Shown: positions 38,763 through 49,349 of the stretch, in pieces
How positions within the stretch are numbered: the stretch's first letter is position 1
Layout of the letters: each line of letters begins with the position of its first letter
NCBI GenBank assembly: GCA_963682055.1
Contig: OY821749.1
Location: 1,352,336 to 1,416,335 of the forward strand
Direction: 5' to 3'
Source of the DNA: Primula veris
Taxonomy: Eukaryota; Streptophyta; Magnoliopsida; Ericales; Primulaceae
Length of the DNA stretch: 64,000 nt
The notes under the pieces: model-generated
Database searches by the model: none
What the model was told of the DNA's origin: nothing
What the model saw: the letters and a program-made list of their open reading frames with translations, nothing else
Position numbers and translations under genes: made by a program

Positions 38763-41700
38763 ACATTGTATTTCAATATCTGCTAAAATGAAGGTGAAAC
38801 CTACCTTCAGAAATATCTGCAAGATTTAAGCACCCCGACTTGTGCATTGCTTGAAGTGTTTGAGATAGGGCTTCAGTCAAAGTTGGCTTCTTCTCTTTCA
38901 GTTTTTCCTATTAAAATAATTGAGTTCATAACTAATCAACTGAACTAACAAAAGTGCAGGTAAACCAACAAGTAAATTAAACTTCTCATAGCTGAAATTT
39001 TATACAAATAAACATTTCTTTTATGAATAGAAAATCCACCAATAGACTGAGAAGAGAACCTATCATTCAACTTTCTATTACTCTTCTAACAAATGATGTA
39101 TCTCGGTTCTAACAAAGTGGGGAGAGAGAGAAAAAACTCTTCTGCTTACTCGCAGACGAAAATATATATGCTTAAAAATGGTAAAATAAAGTGAACAGAT
39201 TAAATAATTGGTTGAAATAGTATTTAATGAATCTTTGCAAAACAGTAAAGTTTTTTTCCCATGTAGCATGCATACATAAAAAAGAACATGAAGATGATAC
39301 AGATATTATAACTATACAGAGGGTATACAAGATATGCTCTGTAGGAATTGCCCCACATCGTTTAGGCATTGATAAAGCCAAGGATTATTATATGCCCCTC
39401 TCCTTCCTTACTAATAGACCTTTTAGTGGGGAATGGATCGGCTTCTACAAAGTTGACAATGTCCTATATATTGTATTTCAATATATAGGACATTGTATTT
39501 CAATATCTGCTAAAATGACTCAGGACAAAATTAAATAGTCTAAATAACTTTTATTCAATTATACCAGAAGATTCAGTTGATAGGGACATGATTGTAACAT
39601 GCTGAGTGTTAAATGATCAAAGTCAATCAGTTAAGAGTAGGCACAGGATCTCTATGAATACAGAAAGCACGTAGTCATACTAACGACATTATGTTCGAAA
39701 AACTTGACCAAATTTTCAGAGAAAAAACAACAACATTAAGATAGATGCTTACAAGTAAAATGGGAAGCAAGAAGCGCGAGTTTCCGGAGAAATGGGTTCT
39801 TAGACCTTTCGCAAGATTCCCAATTGCCTGAATTGCTTCAACTGCAACAGCTATGTTTACATCTGTTATAAGCTGCGAGCCAGAAAGGTAAAACTTATTT
39901 ATAAAAAAAACGTCTAAGCTTCAGCAAAGAAAGTTAGACTACAACAAGAGCAGCAAACAAGAAAGGATGTACGCACAAAGAGATCTGATTTGAGATACCT
40001 TCTTAAGAGTGCGGCATATTTCCGTGAAATCACCAGGGGCTATTTTTTTCGTCGAAGCGAGCTTGGTGAGCTCAGCAACCGCTTCCTTTCGCTCTGACCA
40101 CTTGGTAGCTTTCTGAAACATTTTATAATTGTTTTTCACAAATATGAAATCACAGAATATAGCAAGTGTTCATATTCATTAGTAACTGAAGATGAGTTTT
40201 TAATTCATCTGCTTTGGTTTACATTATTTTGAATACAAATTAAACTATTTCTTTCATTGGGGTGATGATGAAGTGTAAAGTTTGAAACAACGGTAAACTA
40301 ATTTCAATAACTTCAATAACTTCAATCAGGAAAATTTAGATGCTAAAAGGGAAAAAATAAAACTTATTGTTAAAGACCATAGAAAATTACACTCAGAGCA
40401 CTTACCACTCCAGTCCAAAATCCCGTCTTCTCCAGAGGAGTCAATATATCAACTGGATCGACGAGTTCATACTCATCAATTTCCTGAGGAGCTGATAAAA
40501 TAATATTAATATCAGTATATCCACTTTTGTGAAGGCATTTAGAATATAAAATATAAATGCATATATATATATAAACAAAATTGTAATTTACTTAGTTACA
40601 TACCATCTGCAACAGAATCTTCAGAATGACCTGGACCTACAACTTCAGTTACAGCTTCTTGCTCTGGCTCCTTGTCTTGCTCGGATCTAAAGAAATATTA
40701 AATATCACAATAACGTAAAAAGGAGACTTTTGAAGAAAAAAAATCATAAGAAGCGATAAATACAAAAATTAAACTAACAGCAATCATTTTAGCCTAACAC
40801 CACAAACCATGTAGCAAGTGCAAGAACCAAAGAGATCATCACATTCTTACCCATAGATCCATAAGTTCAGCATATCACAATCCAAACCATAACTGCTCGT
40901 AAGATGACCAGAAATTTAAAATTTTGAAATCCTTCTTTCCTTGTCTTAAACAGTACTTTTTATTAGCAGAGTTAAATTAACAAGAAAGCACTGACACTCT
41001 GCGGTTAATGTTTTTGAATTCATTCAAAACTTTCAATGGTTAGTTATGTAGTTTGTCATTGCCTGAAAATAGTTAAGAAGTGTTGTTAAAATGACTTTTG
41101 GGACTTGCAAGAGTCGAAGAAAAAAGCAGCCACATGTTACCTATCAAGATTGGGAAAGCATAAAGTACTTACCACTTAACAATGTTACGGAGCTCTTGTC
41201 GATAGACTAAAACTTTTGAATGATAACTCAATAAATCCTTTAATTAAAAACTCAATAAAAAGCAAAAACAAATTTGTACTGCTTTATGGAGTAAACGAAG
41301 TTCTAAACACAGCATTGAAAGTAGCAATATAAAAACTGAAGGTAATTAATAGGCATCCCAATGCTAATAAATTTAAGATCATAGCACATACTAACACAGT
41401 CAAAAAAATCCAGACAACAAAACACTTGTAATATGATTAAACATAAAAAGGTAAGTATATAATTCAGCTACTTGGCAAAAGGAAAATCCATATGAGAAAC
41501 AAAAGTACCTTATTTTGCGAGACGGTCTCGCTGTCCCAGAGACGTTGACAAGTTCAGCCTCCAACTCTTTTTTCTATGTACAGAGAGAAAAAATCAACAG
41601 CGAAACCATGAGTATAAATAATCAGCCTAATGAATATCAACTTAGGGAGGAAAATGAATAAATACCATCGTATCTCTCATTTTTTCGAATAATATTGACT

Positions 41701-44700
41701 TCACTGCTTCTTTTCCGATCCAACGACATAGCTCTAGTGTCAGTCCTTTAGACGAAGCACGAACATTTTGATCTTGGTGATCAAATAGTTCAGGCAACAT
41801 TTTCAAGAGCCGTTTTGGGGGTAATACCTTAGACCCAAATTCGCTAAAAGAAAAGGCAAAAAAAATGACGATAATCAAATAAAAGAAGATTACTTAAGGG
41901 ATCACTTTCTTTAGTTCTTGGCTTTCCTCAACAAAGGTGTAGTACAGATACACAGGTTTACCTTAAAGCCTGAAACATGACATCAATTGCAGGAACAACA
42001 GCTTTAGCAACTTTGTTTTTGATAGCTTTTTCCATTGCGTCCTGAAGCAAAAGCATCATCGTTAGAACCAGCTACCGCCAATAAAGAATTCTAAAGAATT
42101 TGATTCTTTACTCGATTAGAGTTGAAAAATACAACATTGGCTCATAAACAAGGCTAGAAGAAGCCACAGAAGATAATTATAAAGCAACCAGATCCATTAT
42201 TTAAAAGAACAATCCATGTCATATAAATAAACTTTATGAATTGCCTTAACCAACACAGATGAAAGTTAAATGATAGGGGCGTATCATGTGAGGATGGTTT
42301 AGTTGAACACTTTGGGTTGAATTAATCACAAACAGAGATTTACATACTAAAACCAAATAAATATTTCAGAAATAATTCAATGAGATGGGAATGTAAAATT
42401 ATCGGTTCCCAGATTTTCATTTTGAGTCCAAACATTTTGTAAGGGGTGGGACACAAATCTGGTAACCTGTAAAGCTAAAATGATACTGGGTGATCTATAA
42501 AAATACAGGAAAATAAATAAAAGCAGAACTCAGTTTCCGACATACGAAAACCAATACGAAGTCCAGTGTTTCGAAAATGCAACATAAATTTTAAATTATG
42601 GTACTACCCACCGAAAAAAAAAACTCAATACATTTTAAAATATGTACATACCAAAAAAGCATCCACAGCTTCCAACTCTATCCAGAGCATAAAAATCATT
42701 TGTGCTTTTTCCACAGTCTTCGGCCTACCCGTCAAACATTTAGCCACTATTGAATCACATACTTCCTTAGCATACCTTTTCACAAATGGTTAAAATACAA
42801 TTGAGTTCACCAAAACATGCAATAAAGTTATAATCCCATACCTTACTTAACGCAAGAAAAATCAAAACATTACCTTCCGGCATCAGCATCGGCAGCTTTT
42901 AAGTACGAAATCAGTGCGTCAAGCGCCTTCTCCTGTACCGGTGCATTCGAGTCTGCCACGCTTTTCTTGAAGAAATGCCCTAATCCACCATTTTACAATA
43001 AATCAGAACAAGGAAAATGTCTGCCATGCGTAATTATTTGCATACATAAGACCGCGACAGACAATGGCAATTCTATAATTCTAAAATACTTCTACAGTAC
43101 GTTCTCTACTCATGAGATAATAAATTGATTCATAAATACGTAAATAAAGATAATTAAGTACATAATCATGTAGGAGTAGTACTACACTTTCAATAAACCA
43201 AAGTATGCAGCCTCCTTAGAAAACGACCCTAACCCACCAATTCAAACAATTGAAATTGGAAAATTCTAGCTTGCAACAACCATTATGCAATTATGAATAA
43301 GTTTACACGTTTTTTATGTCATTTTATATTACGATCTGTCTCTACATCATGAGCATGCATATAAGTATACGCATTTAATTACAGGTAGTTACAGGTTCAG
43401 ACACCAACCAATCATTCGATTTTAACCAACCTAACATTTTCATCGCTTTTGTAAATGACAGTGAAACCCAAAAGATAAAGAACTAATTAGAAAAGATGGT
43501 GATAAAATAGTACCCAATATTTTAAGTACATTTGAATATAGTGTTACTAACCTAACAATAATTACATTTATACACTAAAAGAACTAAATCATGAGAAACA
43601 TAACCCTTGTTCGCATAGGTTCCCTAATTGCTCATTCTTGAAACTATTTCTTAATTATTAATTCTTAAATCAAACCTACAAAATGCAGTTATATCAATAC
43701 ATTATGTTGCATACTAATTAATGATTTCTTATAAGTTGGTATAAGAATTCAAAATGTAAAATATACCTTCTTATATCAAACCTAACAAACACAATCCAAC
43801 TAAATTGTATTACCAATTTAAAATAATAAATCAAGCATATCCAAAAATCAAAACCCTAATTGCTCATTCGCAAGGTCGATATTTGCGTTTTTCTAACCTT
43901 CCATAGGTTGGGGTACTGACTACGAAACCAAATATTTGTATACACTAATTTTTCATATGTTCCAAATTTTGTACGCTTTCAATCACGTTTTCTTCTAATT
44001 TAGTCCTATGTTTTTTAACTTTATCGTTACGCTAATTGTACCAATTGCTAATTCTGCAATCTAATTACAACTTGAATTAGTAAACCAAACCTAACGAACA
44101 CAACCAATTGAAAAAATTCACACAATGATTAAAAAGCGATAATCAAAAACCGAAACCCTAAACCGCCGAATACATAACACTTAATTGTACTATATCAACG
44201 GTAAATATTCTTTCTAATTGCTAATTCTGCAATATAATTACAAATTGCTAGTTAATACATCAAACCAAACAAACACAACCAATCACATTGCATTAAATCC
44301 AAACAGATCGAATAAATACACACGCTTAATAAATAAATAAACACAATACACAATACACAATAGATTATAACTCGAAATGTCTATAAATTACCCGAAACTC
44401 ACCGAATAGGTACACTTAATTGTACTAATTGCTAACTACAATATATTATAACTCGAAACATCTACAAATTAACAAACCTAACAAACACATTGCAGTAAAA
44501 AAATAAAATCCAAACAGATCGAATAAACTCACAAAATACATAAATAAGTAATGCAATAAACGAAACCCTAACTAACACGCTTAATTGTACCAAATTTGCT
44601 AGTTGTGTAATATTCTTCGTAATTAGCAATTCCGCAATCTAATTAGAAATGGTTACTTAGCAAATCAAACCGATCACATTGCACTAAATCCAAACAGATC

Positions 44701-45651
44701 GAATAAACTCACAAAATAAATATATAAATAATGCAATAAACGAAACCCTAACTAACACGCTTAATTGTACCAAATTTGCTAGTTGTGTAATATTCTTCGT
44801 AATTAGCAATTCCGCAATCTAATTAGAAATGGTTACTTAGCAAATCAAACCGATCACATTGCACTAAATCCAAACAGATCGAATAAACTCACAAAATAAA
44901 TATATAAATAATGCAATAAACGTAACCCTAACTAACACGCTTAATTGTACCAAATTTGCTAGTTGTGTAATATTCTTCGTAATTAGCAATTCCGCAATCT
45001 AATTAGAAATAGTTACTTAGCAAATCAAACCTAACCGATCACATTGCACTAAATCCAAACAGATCGAATAAACTCACAAAATAAATATATAAATAATGCA
45101 ATAAACGAAACCCTAACTAACACACTTAATTGTACCAAATTTGCTAGTTGTGTAATATTCTTCGTAATTAGCAATTCCGCAATCTAATTAGAAATAGTTA
45201 CTTAGCAAATCAAACCTAACAAACCGATCGCATTGCACTAAATCCAAACAGATCGAATAAACTCACAAAATAAATATATAAATAATGCAATAAACGTAAC
45301 CCTAACTAACACGCTTAATTGTACCAAATTTGCTAGTTGTGTAATATTCTTCGTAATTAGCAATTCCGCAATCTAATTAGAAATAGATACTTAGCAAATC
45401 AAACCGATCACATTGCACTAAATCCAAACAGATCAAAATAAAAACAGAAAACAAAACAGTAAAGCAGTAAAGGAAACGGTAAACTGACCGAATTCGCGTA
45501 TTTTGGGATCCTTGGGATCGGAGATGGAGGAGAAAAGAGCGGAGAGGTCGATATTAGCATCGTTACGAACCTTCCAATTCTTGTGAACGAGACGATCCTC
45601 CCACGGTAGCTTCTTCGCCTCTTTCAATAGCTTCTCATCCTCTGTCGACAT
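25423..45651 (-). CDS. MOR1: MOR1/GEM1, XMAP215-family TOG microtubule polymerase (about 54 exons, about 2,000 aa)
   Basis: MOR1 (GEM1) is the plant member of the XMAP215/Dis1/ch-TOG family; it adds tubulin at microtubule plus ends and is needed for cortical arrays, spindle, phragmoplast and pollen cytokinesis. The start MSTEDEKLLKEAKKLPWEDR and the end DEKALSGLQARMERLK are family signatures, so both termini lie inside the window. Reading through GT-AG junctions gives an unbroken protein of about 2,000 residues, close to the Arabidopsis length, with five TOG (HEAT-repeat) arrays and a conserved C-terminal region. Exon positions are in the five block entries. Intron 1 (42980-45488) is the longest at 2.5 kb and carries a telo-box tandem array. 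One intron (31151-31678) uses a GC donor. Several introns hold MITEs and duplications. Exon edges other than those given exactly are good to a few bases. Confidence 0.95.
29289..29488. repeat. 100-bp tandem duplication in a MOR1 intron
   Basis: Two copies start 'tgttaaaaagctaccacca' at 29289 and 29389 and differ at only a few positions. The duplication lies in the intron between exons 43 and 44. Confidence 0.9.
31297..31524. repeat. Perfect 114-bp tandem duplication in a MOR1 intron
   Basis: 31297-31410 and 31411-31524 appear identical (start 'caccaacttgttaaacttca'). They lie inside the GC-AG intron. The surrounding sequence contains more 'acaccaa' and 'caatttaaat' words resembling the element at 33674-34086, so the duplication probably sits inside an older copy of that element. 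Confidence 0.9.
32942..34948 (-). other. MOR1: MOR1 exons 25-32: TOG4 domain and following linker
   Basis: Exon 25 about 34948-34801 (LDSLPREDISGKVTPALLKG). Exon 26 about 34601-34524 (SIEAVNKILEEANKRI). Exon 27 about 34440-34315 (LRGRLYDSNKNLVMTALSTI). Exon 28 about 34233-34121 (ILKCLGDNKKHMRESTL). Exon 29 about 33612-33466 (GRKDLFDWLSKQLNGL). Exon 30 about 33379-33303 (DKSADVRKAAEACINEILRV). Exon 31 about 33211-33129 (NLRDIQGPALNNIMERLKP). Exon 32 about 33050-32942 (Ser/Thr-rich basic linker). Intron 28 contains the palindromic element at 33674-34086. Confidence 0.87.
33674..34086. mobile_element. Palindromic MITE in MOR1 intron 28
   Basis: Left terminus GGGAAAATATACCTTTCGTA followed by CACCGA. 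The right terminus, reverse-complemented, is GGGAAAATAAACCTTTTATA followed by CACCAAA. About 27 bp pair well and weaker pairing continues inward. No clear target duplication was found. Confidence 0.7.
35037..37206 (-). other. MOR1: MOR1 exons 15-24: basic linker and TOG3 domain
   Basis: Exons 15 (37206-37164), 16 (37022-36951) and 17 (36863-36760) form a Ser/Lys/Pro-rich basic linker (SFVRRSAASMLSGKKPVQAA). Exons 18 (36654-36549) and 19 (36163-36052) start TOG3 (MTLEEIESRLGSLIQ, VEILIRLLCAVPGWSEKNVQ). Exons 20 (35960-35873), 21 (35728-35627), 22 (35542-35436), 23 (35307-35202) and 24 (35121-35037) complete it (KFPKKCVVLCL, KCLTTFCEAVGP, ATRNATTKLIGVLHKFVGP). Coordinates are approximate to a few bases. 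Confidence 0.87.
37313..41573 (-). other. MOR1: MOR1 exons 6-14: linker and TOG2 domain
   Basis: Exon 6 about 41573-41514 (KKELEAELVNVSG). Exon 7 about 40688-40606 (SEQDKEPEQEA, acidic linker). Exon 8 about 40492-40407 (EIDEYELVDPVDILTPLEK). Exon 9 about 40115-39999 (KATKWSERKEAVAELTKLAS). Exon 10 about 39872-39752 (TDVNIAVAVEAIQAIGNLA). Exon 11 about 38907-38806 (LKEKKPTLTEALSQTLQ). Exon 12 about 37971-37833 (KAAVKNKVPLVRS, WVTFCIETSNKAVV). Exon 13 37666-37601 (SLNDGTPDVRDAAFSALAAV). Exon 14 about 37424-37313 (VGMRPLEKSLEKLDDVRRKK). Together they form TOG2, about residues 270-510. Confidence 0.88.
38714..38761. repeat. (TG)n microsatellite in a MOR1 intron
   Basis: About 23 uninterrupted TG dinucleotides in the intron just downstream of exon 12, ending about 45 bp before exon 11's donor region on the plus-strand map. 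Confidence 0.95.
43851..45305 (-). promoter_or_regulatory. Cluster of telo-boxes in MOR1 intron 1
   Basis: AAACCCTAA, the plant telo-box, occurs at 43851-43859, 44153-44161, 44563-44571, 44743-44751 and 45108-45116. The one-base variant TAACCCTAA occurs at 44923-44931 and 45297-45305. Five of the seven are supplied by the tandem array. Telo-boxes are known in promoters and first introns of growth-related plant genes and can be bound by TRB and Polycomb factors. That they regulate MOR1 is inference. Confidence 0.55.
44290..45440. repeat. Tandem array of about 180 bp in MOR1 intron 1
   Basis: The landmark 'gaataaactcacaaaata' starts at 44521, 44701, 44881, 45065 and 45255 (spacings 180, 180, 184 and 190). 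A partial unit lies near 44300 and a final partial copy near 45435. Each unit carries 'aaacgaaaccctaactaac' or the variant 'aaacgtaaccctaactaac', and then 'gtaccaaatttgctagttgt'. The three central units are nearly identical. The array ends about 50 bp from the exon 1 donor. Confidence 0.95.
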
Positions 45652-45997
45652 TTATATTTAATATAATTATATGTATCTATCTATCTATCTATCTATCTAT
45701 ATGTATGTAATATATCTTTATAATGAAATCTATTTTCACGATCTGTATTTATAGATAAATCCCAGGTTATTAGTCGGGTCGGGTTTGATTATTCGGGTTT
45801 GCCAACTGCCGGCGATATATATATATTATATATATATAGAGAGAGAGAGAGGAGAAATGATGGGGAGAGAGAGAGAGAGAGAGAGAGTAACCTTTATCTC
45901 GCACACTCACATTCAAAATTAAGAGAGAAAAAGAGAGGTGAATTGCCGTATATACCCTTTTGGTTTTTGGGAGTTCAATTGGATGTTTTTTTTTTTT
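45652..45997 (-). promoter_or_regulatory. Upstream region of MOR1 with (CTAT)n and (GA)n tracts
   Basis: Directly upstream of the MOR1 start codon lie a (TCTA)n run (45677-45700), a TA palindrome (45816-45837) and two GA runs (45838-45855 and 45867-45888). GA/CT tracts are frequent in plant core promoters. No exact transcription start can be assigned. Confidence 0.4.
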
Positions 45998-46169
45998 TAG
46001 ACCGTATTATTTTTTTGGCAAAACCGTAAATTTGAATTAAAAATTATAATTCGGATTTACGGTTTATCATTTTTGGAGAAATAAAAAGTTAAAGCGTAAA
46101 TCCGAATTATATATCGTAATACGGTTTATGCGTGTAAACAGACATTTTGCAGTCGAAAATCCAGTCTCT
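45998..46169. mobile_element. Diverged family A MITE near the MOR1 promoter
   Basis: Matches the intron MITEs at 13915-14680. The interior has 'aaaccgtaaatttgaatt' and 'aatccgaattatatatcgta', and the right arm has 'ttgcagtcgaaaatccagtc'. The left arm is degraded ('agaccgtattattttttggc'). Confidence 0.6.
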
Positions 46170-46303
46170 TATTTTTATTAATCAATTGGATGAGGTAGTT
46201 TTTCTTAATATTCAATGGTATGAGGTAAGAAAAAATTATAATCAATTGGATGAAGTAATTGTTTTTTATATGATCAATTGTATCAGGTAATTTTTTTATA
46301 TAA

Positions 46304-46733
46304 GGGTCCGTTTGGCATCAGCTTTTTCGATCAAAAAGCTGTTTTCAAAGAGCATTAGGAAAAAAACTTGCTTTCAAAAAAATGTAATGGGTGTTTGACA
46401 TCAAGTTAAAAAAAAGATAACTTTCAACATATTGATTTTTGACATTTTTTTTGATAAATTTCACAATATCTTATCGAAAAATAACAAGTAACACATCAAA
46501 CATAAGAATAAAATTTTAGCTGAGATACGATCAATATTCATTTAAATTCTGAAAATTGTGGCGAAAAAGCTATCAAAATCTAAAAAACGTGTGTCTTTTT
46601 TGCTTTTAGCTTTTCCATTTATATTCCTCCAAAATCTAGACTTTTAAAAGCTAAAAAAAGCAGTGATACCAAACACATGCGGCTTTTTAAAAGCAAAAAG
46701 GTATATAAAAAAAAATTGATGCCAAACATGCAC
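46304..46733. mobile_element. PIF/Harbinger-like MITE with TAA duplication
   Basis: A 430-bp element with termini GGGTCCGTTTGGCATCA and (reverse complement of right end) GTGCATGTTTGGCATCA. It is flanked by TAA at 46301-46303 and 46734-46736. The interior is rich in 'aaaaagct' words and non-coding. Confidence 0.8.
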
Positions 46734-47887
46734 TAATCAATTCGATGAGGTAATTATTATACTTTTTTTGAATAATTACCGTTGTTAGTAAAAATGTGTA
46801 ATTAAATGTACGGTTTGAAGCAAAATCAAGTTGTTACCATTGAAAACGAGTTAAATATTAGAATCCAGACTTAATGTTACTATTTTGTAACCCGGATTAG
46901 ACCAACTATGGTTACCAGGTTAGGAAACGGAAGCGAGAAACGAAACGGAAAACGAAAATATGAAAATATGAAAAATTCTAAATTCTAAATGTACATGTGA
47001 AATAATTGGAAGTGGTAAACCGTAAACTCAATTTATCAAATGGAAAACAAGTTTCACGATAATTATGAGACCAACCCGACGAATCAAACGCTTACCATTA
47101 AAAGCGAGCTAAATGATGAACCCGTACTGACCGTTACTATTTTGAAATCCGAATCAAACCAACCAAACGAATCAGGTCGTGTTTGCAATTTTTTTACACC
47201 CCTATCTAGTAGTAGTTAGTTTGCTCTAATCTTGTTATTTTAAAGAAACGTTAAAGTTGATTTTGTACGTTACTTGACGAAGCAGACCAATATTGGCGTG
47301 TCTTTATCCTTTACATTGGCTATATTTTTTTACGCTAAATCAAAACTTATCTGTTTATCGAGAAGAATGATAGACCGTTCACGATTTTAGTGAGTTTTCT
47401 GTATGATTTAAGAAAAGATCGAGCAACTTTGATCACTTCGTAAACGACGTCTTGAAAATAGAGTAGGATATAAATTTCATAACTTCTTTGTAAATGATAT
47501 TTTAGTGAAAATTATTATGGTTTAAAGACTTTAAGTTGAGGTTTCTTCTGCCTTTGGTAGAGTCTGTGTAACATGAATTTAAAAAAAAAAATGTGTTTTT
47601 CTTAATTTATACCCCTACTACTCTTTTGTTAAATACTGTGCCTTCTATATTTTGGTGTATTTCTGCAAAAAACGTAGTTTGCATTGCATAATTTTTTATT
47701 AGAATACCTTGAACAAAAAACTATGGAATAAGTGATTTCATGATGCAACAAATTCATATGATTGGGAGTCAACCACCTAAATCACAAACTATGGGGTCTA
47801 AAGTGTAATTAACTCAAACAAAAAATGTAGTTGGTCGAAGATGCCACGTGTCTCAATTCAATAGATGATCTACTGTTGTTGAGCAGT

Positions 47888-48800
47888 ATAAATCTTGTGG
47901 GGCCCAAACTTGGAGCGGAGGGAAATTAATTTTTTAATTAAATTGTTGTTTAGTGAGTGATAAATTAATATTTTTTAAATTGAGTTTATTGATTGAAATT
48001 TTGTTAATTTACGGTCACCTGACCCAATATAAAAGAGTTTAAAAGTTATTTTTAATTTTAAAAAATAACTTATAATCTATATGATAAGATATTAAAATGT
48101 AAAAATAAATTTATAAATTGTTTTTAACCTTAAAAAATATATTATAATATACACGAGATATCAAATTGTAAAAAATAACAACTTAAAAACTATTATTTTT
48201 TAGCTTTTTAAAGCTTTTTTTAGTATTTGTTTGAATTATTAAGTTACAAAAATATATTAAAAAGTTACAAAAATAATACCACTAGACTTAAAAATATTAT
48301 AAAAATAGTGACATATAAATCTTGTGGGGCCCAGACAAGGAGCGGAGGGAAGATAGTTTTTTAATTAAATTGATGTTTAGTGAGTGATCAATTAATCATA
48401 ATATTAGTCTGGTCATATTTTATAATATTTTTAAAATTGAGTTACTTGATCGATTTTTTTTTAGATCAAGTCAACCCGGCTCAATACAAAAGAGTTTAAA
48501 AGTTATTTTTAACCTAAAAAAATAACTTATAATCTATACAGTAAAATATTAAAATGTAAAAAAAAAGTTTAAAAGTTGTTTTTAACCTTAAAAAATATAT
48601 TATAATGTACACGAGAAAAATATGAAAATGTAAAAAAATAACTTAAAAATTGTTTTTTTTAGCTTTTTTAATCTTTTTTAATATTTGTTTGAATTATTAA
48701 GTAAAAAAAATCAAAAGTTACGAAAATAATATCTTTTTTTTATCACTTGTAAGGTGACTTAGAATTAAAAATATTATGAGCGTAGTGACCTAGCTATAAA
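47888..48800. repeat. Two-copy direct repeat with 427-bp period
   Basis: 'aatcttgtggggccca' occurs at 47891 and 48318. It is followed in both copies by 'ggagcggaggga', 'ttttttaattaaattg', 'tgtttagtgagtgat', 'aaaagagtttaaaagttatt' and 'tacacgaga' in the same order. The copies differ by several indels. Confidence 0.85.
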
Positions 48801-49349
48801 CAAAAATATTAAATATTATTGAAATGTGAGCTTCCGCCCAATAAGTTACATTCAAATTATTCACCATTTTCTTTTCAAATTTATTTGGCTGTTTTGGTTG
48901 TACATGATTAATTTAAATTTTAACTATAATACCCAAAAAAACGTTTTGTTGACACCGAAATAGTATACTTACTTGTGTTTTCGTTACAGAAAAATATATT
49001 TATTTAAAGTAAAAAGTTTCATATTTTTTCTAAATAAATATACTTTCAAGAATAATAAATTAGTACCAATTGTTTTCAACCGTTCCCGGTATGCTTTTTA
49101 AAATTTTAGCAAATAAAAAAAGTGTAGTTTTATACTATTTAGATATAATTAATATTCGACCAAACGATGCCAGCATACAAATTTCCAACGGCAATGTTTG
49201 CTTATATTAAAAGGGTTATTAGTTAGTGATAATAGACCCACCTAATAATGCGTTTAGATGAATTGTTTGTCATTTCGTACTAAATGTGGTATCGTACTAT
49301 TGTATCATTGTATATATGGACTGTGATGGGTTTGTTAGTCGTGACTCAT

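Larger units (their letters stand above)
41667..45651 (-). other. MOR1: MOR1 exons 1-5: TOG1 domain
   Basis: Exon 1 is 45651-45489 and exon 2 is 42979-42874 (GHFFKKSVADSNAPVQEKAL). Exon 3 is 42775-42652 (YAKEVCDSIVAKCLTGR). Exon 4 is about 42041-41963 (AIKNKVAKAVVPAIDVMFQA). Exon 5 is about 41845-41667 (KMLPELFDHQDQNVRASSKG, LELCRWIGKEAVKSILFEKM). This is the first HEAT-repeat array that binds the tubulin dimer, about residues 1-230. Exons 1-3 keep phase exactly. Confidence 0.9.

Noticed and set aside
39345..39420. Possible snRNA gene: 'gccccacatcg' resembles the plant upstream sequence element, with a TATA-like word downstream
   Set aside because: The expected U1, U2, U4, U5 or U6 starts are not found at the right distance. 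The word is common in plant repeats.
44290..45440. Interstitial telomere
   Set aside because: CCCTAA occurs once per 180-bp unit, never as a (CCCTAAA)n run. It is a telo-box array, not telomeric DNA.
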